The translations under genes and the position numbers were made by a program. A stretch of 64,000 nt of DNA from Polaromonas sp. (GTDB taxonomy: Bacteria > Pseudomonadota > Gammaproteobacteria > Burkholderiales > Burkholderiaceae_C), in contig JAAFJR010000004.1 in assembly GCA_013298945.1 (NCBI GenBank), positions 156,548-220,547 on the forward strand. Reading direction: 5' to 3'. Within the stretch, counting starts at the first letter, position 1; every line of letters starts with the position of its first letter. Positions 35,094 through 43,974 of the stretch are shown here, piece by piece. The notes beneath the pieces are model-generated. The model did not search any database, was not told the DNA's origin, and saw nothing but the letters and a program-made list of their open reading frames with translations.

Positions 35094-36809
35094 ATGACCC
35101 CACAAGAGATATTAGCCACGCACGGCCCGCGCGAATCCATGGAATACGACGTCGTCGTCGTCGGTGGTGGTCCCGGTGGTTTGGCAACTGCTATCCGTTT
35201 GAAGCAGCTAGCCGCCGAAAAAGGCACGGATGTCTCAGTCGTCGTGCTGGAAAAAGGCTCTGAGCCGGGCGCGCACATCTTGTCTGGCGCGATCATGGAT
35301 CCGATTGCGCTGAACGAGCTGTTCCCCGATTGGAAAGAACGCGGCGCACCGCTGAACCAGCCTGTCACCGACGATGCCATCATGTTCCTCAGCGAAAAAT
35401 CAGGCACCCGAGTGCCCAACATGCTGCTGCCCCCCATTTATGCCAACCACGGTAACTACATCATCAGCTTGGGTGCGTTTACCAAGTGGCTGGGCGAGCA
35501 GGCAGAGGCGCTGGGCGTAGAAATCTTCCCAGGCTTCACGGGTGCTGAAGTTTTGTACAACGATGACGGCGCAGCGAATTATGGAGGTTTACCTTCGGTA
35601 AAAGGCGTCGCCACTGGCAACATGGGCGTGGGCAAAGACGGTGAACCGACTGAAAACTTCCAGCTCGGTATGGAGCTGCTGGGCAAATACACCGTGTTTG
35701 CCGAGGGCGCGCGAGGTCATTTGGGCAAGCAGTTGATCGAGAAATTCAAGCTAGACACCGACCGCGACCCGCAAAGCTGGGGCTTGGGTATCAAAGAGCT
35801 GTGGGAAATTGACCCTGCTAAACACAAACCCGGCTTTGTGATGCACACCGCCGGCTGGCCTATGGATTCGGACACCTACGGCGGCGCATTCCTTTATCAC
35901 CTAGAGGGCAACAAAGTCGCCCTTGGCTTTGTGACAGGCCTGGGCTACAGCAACCCGTATTTGAGCCCATTTGAAGAGTTCCAGCGCTGGAAAACCCACC
36001 CAAATGTGCGTTACTACTTTGAAAATGACAAAGGCGAAATCAACGCCAAACGCCTAGGCTACGGCGCCCGCGCCATCAACGCCAGCGGCATCAACGCCCT
36101 GCCGAAGACTGTGTTTCCGGGTGGCGCATTGATCGGCTGCAACGCCGGTTACCTCAACGTAGGCCGCATCAAAGGCAGCCACGCCGCCATCAAAACCGGC
36201 ATGCAAGCCGCAGAAGCCGCCTATGACGCGATTGTGGCCGGCCGCCAGCACGATGAGTTGACCGCCTACCCCGAGGCTTTCGAGAAAAGCTGGCTGCACA
36301 CCGAGCTGAACAAAGACCGCAACTTCAAAAACTGGTTCAAACACGGTTTGACCGTGGCAACCTTAATGAACGGCTTCGAACAATTCGTCCTGCGCGGCCA
36401 TATCCCTTGGACGCTTCGCCGCGACAAGCCAGACCACGCCTACCTGAAACCCGCCGCCGAGTGCAAACCCATCGTCTACCCCAAACCCGATGGCAAGCTG
36501 ACCTTTGACCGCCTGAGCAGCGTCTTCATCAGCAACACCAACCACGAAGAACAGCAACCCGCGCATTTGACCCTGCGTGACGCTTCCGTCCCCGTCAACA
36601 TCAACCTAGCCAAATACGCCGGCCCAGAAAGCCGCTACTGCCCCGCCGGTGTCTACGAATACGTCAAAAACGAAGACAACACCGACCGCCTGCAAATCAA
36701 TGCACAAAACTGTGTCCACTGCAAAACCTGCGACATCAAAGACCCCACGCAAAATATTGTCTGGGTGACGCCAGAAGGCGGCGGTGGGCCGAATTATGCG
36801 GGGATGTGA
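35094..36809 (+). CDS. Electron transfer flavoprotein-ubiquinone oxidoreductase
   Basis: Membrane-associated flavoprotein (571 residues) that passes electrons from ETF, reduced by acyl-CoA dehydrogenases, to ubiquinone. The FAD-binding motif VVVVGGGPGGLATAIRL is at about residues 20-36. The central ubiquinone-binding part includes GGAFLYHLEGNKVALGFV. The C-terminal ferredoxin-like region carries the [4Fe-4S] cysteines in SRYCPAGVYEYV and NCVHCKTCDIKDP. An AGAGAG ribosome site precedes the start. It stands alone. Confidence 0.96.
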   Translation: MTPQEILATHGPRESMEYDVVVVGGGPGGLATAIRLKQLAAEKGTDVSVVVLEKGSEPGAHILSGAIMDPIALNELFPDWKERGAPLNQPVTDDAIMFLSEKSGTRVPNMLLPPIYANHGNYIISLGAFTKWLGEQAEALGVEIFPGFTGAEVLYNDDGAANYGGLPSVKGVATGNMGVGKDGEPTENFQLGMELLGKYTVFAEGARGHLGKQLIEKFKLDTDRDPQSWGLGIKELWEIDPAKHKPGFVMHTAGWPMDSDTYGGAFLYHLEGNKVALGFVTGLGYSNPYLSPFEEFQRWKTHPNVRYYFENDKGEINAKRLGYGARAINASGINALPKTVFPGGALIGCNAGYLNVGRIKGSHAAIKTGMQAAEAAYDAIVAGRQHDELTAYPEAFEKSWLHTELNKDRNFKNWFKHGLTVATLMNGFEQFVLRGHIPWTLRRDKPDHAYLKPAAECKPIVYPKPDGKLTFDRLSSVFISNTNHEEQQPAHLTLRDASVPVNINLAKYAGPESRYCPAGVYEYVKNEDNTDRLQINAQNCVHCKTCDIKDPTQNIVWVTPEGGGGPNYAGM

Positions 36810-36830
36810 TTAGGTGCGAGATTTATAGGT

Positions 36831-36884
36831 AAAAATGGCTGTGTCCAGCGTATTTATTGCCTGAGCAGCTATATTATTTGTAGC
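36831..36884 (-). repeat. Dispersed repeat copy 6 (reverse), ETF-QO/matB 3' ends
   Basis: CCAGCGTATTTATTGCCTGAGCAGCT core, then GCTAT-ATTATTT-GTAGC (36868-36884). It lies between the convergent 3' ends of the ETF-QO and malonyl-CoA synthetase genes. Confidence 0.83.
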
Positions 36885-36888
36885 GTTT

Positions 36889-38424
36889 TCAACTCAACAA
36901 ACCCTTATATTGCTCCCGCAACAAATTCTTCTGCACCTTACCCATCGTATTTCGCGGCAGTTCTTGCAGCACGAAGCAGCGTTTAGGGATTTTGAAGTTG
37001 GCTAACTTGGCTTTCAAATCAGCCAAAACCGCCTCTGCCGTCAAACTCGCACCGGGTTTCAAAATCAGCGCAATAACCCCTACTTCGCCAAAATCTGGGT
37101 GAGGCACGCCAATGACGGCGCTCTCGGCTACGCCGGGCATGTCGTTGATGTAGCCTTCGATCTCCGCAGGATAGACGTTGTAGCCGCCGCTGATGATGAG
37201 GTCTTTGCTGCGGCCGACGATGGTGACGTAGCCACGGTCATCGATTTTGCCGACGTCACCCGTTTTGAAGTAGCCGTCTGCGGTGAATTCTTCCGCCGTT
37301 TTTTCAGGCATGCGCCAGTAGCCTTTGAAGATGTTGGGGCCTTTGACTTGGATGCCGCCGATTTCATTCACTGGCAAGGTTGCGCCCTCGTCATCTTGAA
37401 CACGCAAGCTAACACCTGGGAGCGGGAAGCCGACCGTGCCACCCCTACGCTCGCCGTGCTTGGGCGAGTACGGGTTGGAAGTGAGCATCGCTGTCTCGCT
37501 CATGCCATAACGTTCCAAAATTATGTGGCCAGTACGCTCTTGCCACAAATTGAAGGTTTCCAGCAGCAACGGCGCGGAGCCGGCGACGAAGAGGCGCATG
37601 TTGCGCACGGCCTCTTTGGTCAAGCCTGCTTCAGCCAGTAAACGCACGTACAGCGTGGGCACGCCCATAAAAACGGTCGCCTCTGGCAGCTTTTGCACGA
37701 CGATTTTGGGGTCGAATTTGGACAACCAGATCATCTTGCTACCATTCAACAAGGCGCCATGCAGCGCCACAAACAGGCCGTGGACGTGGAAGATGGGCAA
37801 GGCGTGGATCAACACATCGTTTGGCTGCCAGCCCCAGTAATCCTTCAAAACCTGCGCATTGGACAGCAGGTTGTTGTGCGACAGCATCGCGCCTTTGCTG
37901 CGCCCTGTGGTGCCGCTGGTATACAAAATGGCGGCTAAATCGTCTGCTTGGCAGACGACTGGCGTGTGTTGGTCACTGCAATGGGCGGCGCGGTCTAACA
38001 ATGAGCCGGTGCGGTCGTCACCCAGTGTGAGCACGTTTTGTGTGCCGGCTTTGAAAGCGATTTTGCTGACCCAACCGAAGTTGGCGGGGCTGCATACGAC
38101 GACTGATGGCTCGGCGTTGCCGACAAAGTATTCAATCTCGGCGCTTTGGTAGGCAGTGTTGAGCGGCAAAAACACGTAGCCAGCGCGCAATGTTGCCAAG
38201 TACAGCATGACAGCTTCAACTGATTTTTCTACCTGCACAGCCACGCGCGCGCCTTTGGGTAAATCCAACGATTTCAACAAGTTGGCCATCATGGCGGTGG
38301 CGCGGTCTAGGTCGCGCCAGCTGTAGTTGAGGCTGGTGTCGGCAGAAATGACGGATTCGACGGCGATGGCGTCTAGGTCTTTGGGGAATGCGGCCCTGAG
38401 TGCGGTAAAGAGGTTATTGTTCAT
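36889..38424 (-). CDS. matB: Malonyl-CoA synthetase (MatB-like AMP-forming ligase)
   Basis: ATP-dependent ligase of 511 residues making malonyl-CoA from malonate. The AMP-binding motif YTSGTTGRSKGAMLSH is at about residues 165-180, LPIFHVHGLFV and LERYGMSETAMLTSNPY follow, and the C-terminal catalytic lysine is in RNTMGKVQKNLL. The RYGMSETAM region is typical of MatB. It is the last gene of the operon with malonyl-CoA decarboxylase and a GntR regulator, which supports malonate as substrate; methylmalonate may also be used. Confidence 0.92.
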   Translation of the reverse strand: MNNNLFTALRAAFPKDLDAIAVESVISADTSLNYSWRDLDRATAMMANLLKSLDLPKGARVAVQVEKSVEAVMLYLATLRAGYVFLPLNTAYQSAEIEYFVGNAEPSVVVCSPANFGWVSKIAFKAGTQNVLTLGDDRTGSLLDRAAHCSDQHTPVVCQADDLAAILYTSGTTGRSKGAMLSHNNLLSNAQVLKDYWGWQPNDVLIHALPIFHVHGLFVALHGALLNGSKMIWLSKFDPKIVVQKLPEATVFMGVPTLYVRLLAEAGLTKEAVRNMRLFVAGSAPLLLETFNLWQERTGHIILERYGMSETAMLTSNPYSPKHGERRGGTVGFPLPGVSLRVQDDEGATLPVNEIGGIQVKGPNIFKGYWRMPEKTAEEFTADGYFKTGDVGKIDDRGYVTIVGRSKDLIISGGYNVYPAEIEGYINDMPGVAESAVIGVPHPDFGEVGVIALILKPGASLTAEAVLADLKAKLANFKIPKRCFVLQELPRNTMGKVQKNLLREQYKGLLS

Positions 38425-38488
38425 GATGATTTATTCTTTTGTCTTTTGTCTTAGCTTCCCACTTTGAAAAAGGGGGATTGAGGGGGAT

Positions 38489-39316
38489 TTAAACCTTATG
38501 CCAATCTGGTTTTCGTTTTGCAATAAAGGCGCTGATACCTTCTTTGTGCTCTGCGCTATCGGCATAAGTGTATGGATTGGCAGCAGAATATGCTATTGAA
38601 TTTATAGCTTTATCATCTATAAATACGCCGGCTGTAGCCTTATTTATACCTCTAATCGTCTGTTTATTGAGTCTAGCTGCCTGCGGCGAAAGTGCCAAGA
38701 TGCGGTTGACTGACTGCATGGCAGAACTCGCAACGTCAGTATCTGGCACTACGCGGTGCAAAAACCCGCGCTGCAGCATGGTGGGCGCATCAAGCACGGC
38801 GGCTTCTAGCAGCATTTCACGCGCGGTTAGTTCACCGACAGCGCGGATGACAACTTCGGCCTCTTTGGGCGCCATCGGGAAACCCAGCTTGGCAATCGGC
38901 GCGCCAAATTTGGCGGAAGCGCCCGCGATGCGGATATCGCAACAGCTAGCAATTTCTAGGCCTGCGCCCATGCAGGCACCGTCGATTTGGGCGACGATGG
39001 GTACGTCACAATTCAACATCGCCTGCAATCCGCCCCACACGTCGACTTCATGAAACTCGCGCAAGCTGGCCTCGTTGAAACGAAAGCTGGGGTATTCAGA
39101 AATATCACCACCTGCGCTAAATGCATTCAAATCACCGCATAGATCACCTGAAATAAGCACGCAGCCGACGTACTTATTACCTGAAATGCTATTAAAAACA
39201 GAGCGTAATTGCTGCCACATGTGACGTGACATGGCGTTGAGTTTGGAAGGATTGGTTATCGTAACAACAGCCAACCGCTCGCCTTTGCCCTCATATCGAC
39301 ACGTCACCTCACCCAT
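38489..39316 (-). CDS. Enoyl-CoA hydratase/isomerase family protein with an inserted repeat
   Basis: A 275-residue crotonase-fold protein. Landmarks are LNAMSRHMWQQL, the oxyanion-hole segment FSAGGDISEY, CMGAGLEIASCCDIRIAG with the second oxyanion glycine, and a C-terminal ADSAEHKEGISAFIAKRKP. Between LNKQTIRG and PYTYADSAEH lie about 20 residues (222-242) encoded by a copy of the dispersed repeat, inserted in frame. The start at 39316 is the second of two tandem ATGs, overlapping no other gene. Role in the malonate operon unknown; it may act on a CoA thioester related to malonyl-CoA. Confidence 0.87.
   Translation of the reverse strand: MGEVTCRYEGKGERLAVVTITNPSKLNAMSRHMWQQLRSVFNSISGNKYVGCVLISGDLCGDLNAFSAGGDISEYPSFRFNEASLREFHEVDVWGGLQAMLNCDVPIVAQIDGACMGAGLEIASCCDIRIAGASAKFGAPIAKLGFPMAPKEAEVVIRAVGELTAREMLLEAAVLDAPTMLQRGFLHRVVPDTDVASSAMQSVNRILALSPQAARLNKQTIRGINKATAGVFIDDKAINSIAYSAANPYTYADSAEHKEGISAFIAKRKPDWHKV
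38592..38652 (+). repeat. Dispersed repeat copy 7 (forward), inside the enoyl-CoA hydratase gene
   Basis: GCTAT-TGAATTT-ATAGC hairpin at 38592-38608, then ATAAATACGCCGGCTGTAGCCTTATTTA at about 38619-38646. It lies inside the coding frame near the 3' end of the enoyl-CoA hydratase gene and keeps the frame open. Confidence 0.85.
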
Positions 39317-39332
39317 CATTACCTGCACGTGC

Positions 39333-40319
39333 TTAATCTAACTTAGCACCAGAAGCCTTGACCACAGCAGCCCAGCGCTTCACCTCAGCACTGACAAACG
39401 CGCCGTACTGCACTGGCGTCAAGTTACCAAACTCTGCACCGTTGTTGGCCCAAGCTAGCTTGGCTTCGTCGGTTAAAGCCGCCTTTTTCATGTTATCCAC
39501 GATGGCAGCTTGCACATCCGTAGGTGTGCCTTTGGGTGCCCACAAGCCGTACCAAGTGGTAACGGTGTAGTCTGGCAAGCCCAGCTCGCCCGCGCATGGC
39601 ACGTCTGGAAACGCTGGGTTGCGCTTTAAGCCCGAAACCATCAGCGCCTTGATACGGCCACCCTTGATGTGGCCAGCGGATGAACCCAAACCGTCAAACA
39701 TCATGTCTACATTGCCCGCCATTAAATCTTGCAGCGCAGGGCCAGCGCCTCGGTAAGGAATGTGGGTGATGAATGTTTTGCTTTGCTGCTTGAACAGCTC
39801 GCCCGCCAAATGGTGCGATGTGCCACCGCCAGCCGAGCCATAGTTGAATTTACCTGGGCTGGCTTTGACAGCAGCTAAGAAAGCTTTGAAGTCGCCAGGG
39901 AACTTCTTAGGATTCACCACCAAAACTTGCGGCACATTGGCTAGGAGCATCAATGGCACGAAGTCTTTTTCAATGTCGTAGTCCAACTTGGGGTACATGC
40001 TGGGAGCAATGGCGTGGTGCACCGCGCCCATGAACAAGGTGTAACCGTCGGGCTGGGCTTTGGCAGCAATACTTGCGCCCAGAGTGCCGCCAGCGCCACC
40101 ACGGTTGTCAATCACCAATTGCTTGCCAACGAGTTTTGAAAACGCACCAGAGAGTGGTCGTGCAAATGCATCTGTTCCACCACCCGCAGGGAAAGGAACG
40201 ACCAAAGTGACTGGCTTTGTAGGCCATGCAGATTGGGCAAAGGTGAATGTTGAAACTGGCAAAGCCGATGCAACGGCAGCTTGCAACAAAGTACGGCGCT
40301 TGAAAATAGTTTGATTCAC
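39333..40319 (-). CDS. Bug/TctC-family periplasmic solute-binding protein (malonate operon)
   Basis: A 328-residue Bug receptor. The start is a GTG at 40319, seven bases from AGGAG. An N-terminal signal with RRTLLQAAVASALPVSTFTFAQS (twin arginine RR then hydrophobic stretch) precedes WPTKPVTLVVPFPAGGGTDAFARP. VIDNRGGAGGTLGASIAAKAQPDGYTLFMG (landmarks RGGAGGTLGA and PDGYTLFMG) is diagnostic. It lies between the malonyl-CoA decarboxylase and enoyl-CoA hydratase genes, so malonate or a related dicarboxylate is the likely ligand. No TctA/TctB genes are nearby. Confidence 0.92.
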   Translation of the reverse strand: MNQTIFKRRTLLQAAVASALPVSTFTFAQSAWPTKPVTLVVPFPAGGGTDAFARPLSGAFSKLVGKQLVIDNRGGAGGTLGASIAAKAQPDGYTLFMGAVHHAIAPSMYPKLDYDIEKDFVPLMLLANVPQVLVVNPKKFPGDFKAFLAAVKASPGKFNYGSAGGGTSHHLAGELFKQQSKTFITHIPYRGAGPALQDLMAGNVDMMFDGLGSSAGHIKGGRIKALMVSGLKRNPAFPDVPCAGELGLPDYTVTTWYGLWAPKGTPTDVQAAIVDNMKKAALTDEAKLAWANNGAEFGNLTPVQYGAFVSAEVKRWAAVVKASGAKLD

Positions 40320-40375
40320 GAAATGTCTCCTAGAGTTTTAGTTAAATAATCGATCGAAATCTAAAGGGAAAGTTG

Positions 40376-41725
40376 TCAAATATACAAAGCTTCTACATCG
40401 CCAGACACAGGTATTTTCCCCTGTGCCAGCATATTACGGTGTTTGTCTAAGCGTTTGAGGTCATACAAATAGTTGACCATCAAGCCGTACGATTGTTTCA
40501 ACCCTTTGGCAGACGGGTCGCCCGCCCAGTTTAAGCGTTCAATGCGTGCGCCGTTGCCCAAATGGAAACGCGCTACAGGGTCTACCGGGTCGCCATCGCG
40601 CATTTCTCGACCTAGATAGTGCGCTGCGCAGCCTAGCAATACCTGGGCTATGGGGGATTTTGCATCTAGCTCCGATACTTTATCTAGCGCAAACATGAAA
40701 TGCTCAGCCGTAGGTGGCTGAAAGCCGACCGCTTTGCCTAACTTCTCTAATGCTTTGTCATCCAATTGCTCAAGAATCGTTGCTGCGTTTTTAGACAGCC
40801 AAGCTTTGAACCCCGGAATGGGCGACAGCGTGGCGAAGGTTTTGAGCTTGGGAAACTCCGCCTTCAAAGTTTCGACCACGTTTTTAATCAGCGAATCGCC
40901 AAAGCTCACACCGCGCAAACCGGCCTGCGTGTTGCTGATCGAATAGAAAATGGCGGTGGTTGATTTGTTCAAATCTTCCGCGTCGGCAGATTCGTCCAGC
41001 AGCGGCAAAATGCTGCCGGCGATGTCGTGCAAGAGCGCCACTTCCACAAAAATAAGTGGCTCATTGGGCATGCGTGGGTGGAAAAACCCGTAGCAGCGGC
41101 GGTCGCTGTCCAGCCGGTTTTTCACATCTGCCCAGCTTTTGATGTCGTGTACTGCTTCGTATTTGATGAGCTTTTCAATCAACGAGGCGGGAGAATCCCA
41201 GCTGATGCGCTTTAACTCTAAAAATCCCACATCAAACCAAGTGGAGAACATGTATTCCATCTCGGCATCTAGCGCCAATAAGCGCTTGTCTGACTTGAGA
41301 GAAGGCAAAATTTCTGCCCGCATGTTCACCAAAAACTGGATGCCTTCTGGGAACACGCTGAAACGCTGCAGCAAGCGGCGGCGTGGCGACACGGTGCTTT
41401 TGCGCAAACGCACTTCGGCCACGGCTTCTTCTGGCGTGCCCACGGCGGCGGCAAATTTGGCTTGCGCGGTCTTAGCTACTTCGGGGTCGGCTTTGAAATG
41501 CTCACTCATCAGCAGCCAGCATTCCCGCTTGTACTCAATCGGTGCTTTTGCGTACCAATCTGCCACGCGCTTAGCACGTTTGCCACCCTCCACTTCGCTG
41601 ACGCTGGGGTCGATGATGGCTTTGAGCTCTTCAAGCGTGCGCTTAGCAGCATTGGCTACCAGCAAAGGCGTGATGACCTCTTGCAATTTGCTCACTTTGC
41701 GACTGATCCACTCAGTTGTGTTCAT
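40376..41725 (-). CDS. Malonyl-CoA decarboxylase
   Basis: Converts malonyl-CoA to acetyl-CoA and CO2. The 449 residues show the N-terminal helical domain and the C-terminal GNAT-like catalytic domain with SISNTQAGLRGVSFGDSLIK, the serine-containing TLSPIPGFKAWL and the histidine-containing ARFHLGNGARIERLNW, which match the catalytic Ser and His of the family. Its start overlaps the stop of the GntR gene by four bases (ATGA), so they are coupled. With MatB it forms the malonate to malonyl-CoA to acetyl-CoA route. Confidence 0.95.
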   Translation of the reverse strand: MNTTEWISRKVSKLQEVITPLLVANAAKRTLEELKAIIDPSVSEVEGGKRAKRVADWYAKAPIEYKRECWLLMSEHFKADPEVAKTAQAKFAAAVGTPEEAVAEVRLRKSTVSPRRRLLQRFSVFPEGIQFLVNMRAEILPSLKSDKRLLALDAEMEYMFSTWFDVGFLELKRISWDSPASLIEKLIKYEAVHDIKSWADVKNRLDSDRRCYGFFHPRMPNEPLIFVEVALLHDIAGSILPLLDESADAEDLNKSTTAIFYSISNTQAGLRGVSFGDSLIKNVVETLKAEFPKLKTFATLSPIPGFKAWLSKNAATILEQLDDKALEKLGKAVGFQPPTAEHFMFALDKVSELDAKSPIAQVLLGCAAHYLGREMRDGDPVDPVARFHLGNGARIERLNWAGDPSAKGLKQSYGLMVNYLYDLKRLDKHRNMLAQGKIPVSGDVEALYI

Positions 41726-42453
41726 GCGGCCTCTTGCTTAAATTGTGGGTTTGGAGTTTGGTTACTAGCGTTGATAACTTCGTCTAATTTGCTGCTCAAG
41801 CTGTCACGGCGCTCAGCCAAATCGCGCAAAGCGACACGTTGTCGGGTCAAATGCGTGCGCATCGCCGCCTCCGCGCCCTCAGGGTCGCGCGCTTTGAGGG
41901 CGGCAAACACGGCCAGATGTTCACTCAGACTTTGCTCCAGCCGGCGCGGTGCTTGCAAAGACTGCAAACGCGCCAGCTTCAATATCTTGCGTAAATCGCC
42001 TATCACCTGCGTCAAATAGCGGTTGTTCGCCAAAGTGATGATGGCTTCGTGGATGGTGTAATTGACTTGGTAATAGTCCGCAATCCGCTTGGCTTCAGCG
42101 TGACTTGCTAGGCGCTGGTGCAAGATATCCAAAGCCGCCAAATCTGCATCATTGGCATTTTTGGCCGCTTCAAAAGCGCAACGCCCTTCCAAGAGCGCAA
42201 TCACAGGGAAGATATCGTCCAAGTCTTTCTCGGTGACTTGGCTCACAAAACACCCTTGACGTGGCTCGTGTCGAACCAGTCCCTCAAAAGCCAAAACCTT
42301 CAAAGCCTCGCGTAGCGGCGTGCGGGAGATGCTGAGCTTTTCGCAAAGCGCCAGCTCATCTAAAAACGCGCCAGCTGCCAGTTCACCCGAGAAAATCTGC
42401 TCCCGCAGGGTACTGGCGACCTGCATGTGTAAGGAATTTGGGACTAGGCGCAT
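41722..42453 (-). CDS. GntR-family regulator, FCD/FadR subfamily (malonate operon)
   Basis: A 243-residue regulator: N-terminal winged helix (QIFSGELAAGAFLDELALCE then ISRTPLREALKVLAFEGLV, about residues 18-65) and a C-terminal helical FCD ligand domain with metal-binding histidines likely in NYTIHEAIITLANN and AMRTHLTRQR. First gene of the leftward malonate operon, matching MatR/MdcY-type control in mat clusters; malonate or malonyl-CoA is the probable effector. Confidence 0.92.
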   Translation of the reverse strand: MRLVPNSLHMQVASTLREQIFSGELAAGAFLDELALCEKLSISRTPLREALKVLAFEGLVRHEPRQGCFVSQVTEKDLDDIFPVIALLEGRCAFEAAKNANDADLAALDILHQRLASHAEAKRIADYYQVNYTIHEAIITLANNRYLTQVIGDLRKILKLARLQSLQAPRRLEQSLSEHLAVFAALKARDPEGAEAAMRTHLTRQRVALRDLAERRDSLSSKLDEVINASNQTPNPQFKQEAA

Positions 42454-42611
42454 GATTTGGGTACTGCGTTTGGCTTGTTGTTTGCGATAATTCTACGTAA
42501 TTACAGGAAATTATTTAACAACAAGATCATGTAAATAGCTGGTGCTTACCCTAAATTTAATTAGGGTCAGATTCTAATTAATGAAAGAAATACAGCCAAG
42601 AAGAAAAAAAT

Positions 42612-42670
42612 GCTATTTTATCTATAGCTAGTTATGCAATGAATACGCCGGCTAGAGACGTATTTACCCT
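42612..42670 (+). repeat. Dispersed repeat copy 8 (forward), pcaF 3' end
   Basis: GCTAT-TTTATCT-ATAGC hairpin at 42612-42628 followed by GCAATGAATACGCCGGCTAGAG. The element ends directly at the pcaF stop codon. Confidence 0.85.
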
Positions 42671-43873
42671 TCAAACCCGCTCAATAATCAGCGCAATGCC
42701 CTGCCCCACACCAATACACATGGTGCATAGCGCGTAACGGCCTTGGGTGACTTCTAACTGATTGATAGCGGTGGTGACTAAACGAGCACCACTTGCCCCC
42801 AAAGGATGCCCCAACGCAATCGCCCCACCATTGGGGTTGACGCGGGCGTCGTCGTCTGCAATGCCTAAATCGCGCAACACGGCCAAACCTTGGGCGGCGA
42901 AGGCTTCGTTGAGTTCGATCACGTCCATCTGCGCTAGGGTTAAACCTGTCAATGCCAACACTTTGCGAACTGCCGGCGCAGGACCGAAACCCATGATGCG
43001 GGGCGCGACACCAGCTGTTGCCATGCCGACCACGCGAGCGCGGGGCTTCAAACCGTATTTTTTGACGGATTCTTCGTTCGCCAATAGCAAAGCGCAAGCC
43101 CCGTCATTGACGCCAGATGCATTGCCCGCTGTTACTGAACCTTCGGGTTTAACGATGGGTTTGAGCTTGGCCAACACCTCGAGTGTAGTCGCGCGGGGGT
43201 GTTCGTCTTGGCTGACGATGAGCGGGTCACCCTTCTTTTGAGGAATCGACACCGGCGTGATTTCAGCGTTGAAAAAGCCGCTTTGCTGGGCTTTGACGGC
43301 GTTTGCCTGCGAGCGCATCGCCATCAAATCTTGATCTGCACGGTTGATATTGAAGTCTGCGGCGACGTTTTCTGCGGTTTCGGGCATGGAATCAACGCCG
43401 TATTGCGCTTTCATCAGCTTGTTGACAAAGCGCCAGCCAATGGTGGTGTCATACACAGCGTTATTTCGGCTGAAGGCGGTTTCAGCTTTAGGCATGACGA
43501 AGGGCGCGCGGCTCATGCTTTCAACGCCGCCTGCGATCATCAAACCCGCTTCACCAGACTTGATGGCCCGGGCAGCCGTACCAACTGCGTCCAAGCCGGA
43601 GCCGCAGAGGCGATTGATGGTGGCACCTGGCACATCGACAGGCAGACCGGCTAAGAGCGACGACATGTGCGCTACGTTGCGGTTGTCTTCACCAGCTTGG
43701 TTGGCGCAGCCATAGAGCACGTCTGTCACTGTTGCCCAATCCACACTGGGGTTGCGAGCCATCAGGGCGCGGATGGGGATGGCACCTAAATCATCAGCGC
43801 GAACCGATGACAAAGCGCCGCCGTAGCGACCAAAGGGGGTGCGGATGGCATCGATGATGTAGGCTTGGGACAT
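42671..43873 (-). CDS. pcaF: 3-oxoadipyl-CoA thiolase (PcaF/PaaJ type)
   Basis: Thiolase of 400 residues that splits 3-oxoadipyl-CoA into succinyl-CoA and acetyl-CoA. The active-site cysteine is in NRLCGSGLDAVGTAAR (about residue 90), with GVESMSRAPFVM, NGGAIALGHPLGASGAR (His) and CTMCIGVGQGIALIIE (second Cys). SMPETAENVAADFNI is typical of the beta-ketoadipyl group. It lies downstream of boxA in the same direction, which fits the last step of the box pathway. A dispersed repeat fills the gap to boxA. Confidence 0.93.
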   Translation of the reverse strand: MSQAYIIDAIRTPFGRYGGALSSVRADDLGAIPIRALMARNPSVDWATVTDVLYGCANQAGEDNRNVAHMSSLLAGLPVDVPGATINRLCGSGLDAVGTAARAIKSGEAGLMIAGGVESMSRAPFVMPKAETAFSRNNAVYDTTIGWRFVNKLMKAQYGVDSMPETAENVAADFNINRADQDLMAMRSQANAVKAQQSGFFNAEITPVSIPQKKGDPLIVSQDEHPRATTLEVLAKLKPIVKPEGSVTAGNASGVNDGACALLLANEESVKKYGLKPRARVVGMATAGVAPRIMGFGPAPAVRKVLALTGLTLAQMDVIELNEAFAAQGLAVLRDLGIADDDARVNPNGGAIALGHPLGASGARLVTTAINQLEVTQGRYALCTMCIGVGQGIALIIERV

Positions 43874-43899
43874 GATTTTTCCTGAATTTACGAATTAAA

Positions 43900-43950
43900 A
43901 TAGCCTATAGCCGGCGTATTTACTGCCTAAGTAGCTATTATTTTTATAGC
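43900..43950 (-). repeat. Dispersed repeat copy 9 (reverse), boxA-pcaF gap
   Basis: TAGCCGGCGTATTTACTGCCTAAGTAGCT core, then GCTAT-TATTTTT-ATAGC (43934-43950). It lies between the boxA stop and the pcaF start, inside what should be one operon. Confidence 0.87.
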
Positions 43951-43974
43951 AAAACAATAGCTACAAGCGAATAT

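Noticed and set aside
41139..42019. Two overlapping plus-strand frames of 200 and 185 codons
   Set aside because: Antisense to the malonyl-CoA decarboxylase and GntR genes, which both fit their families fully.
42454..42500. Palindromic words around TAATTCTACGTAATTA upstream of the GntR gene
   Set aside because: No clear FCD-type operator consensus; AT-rich DNA gives such dyads easily.
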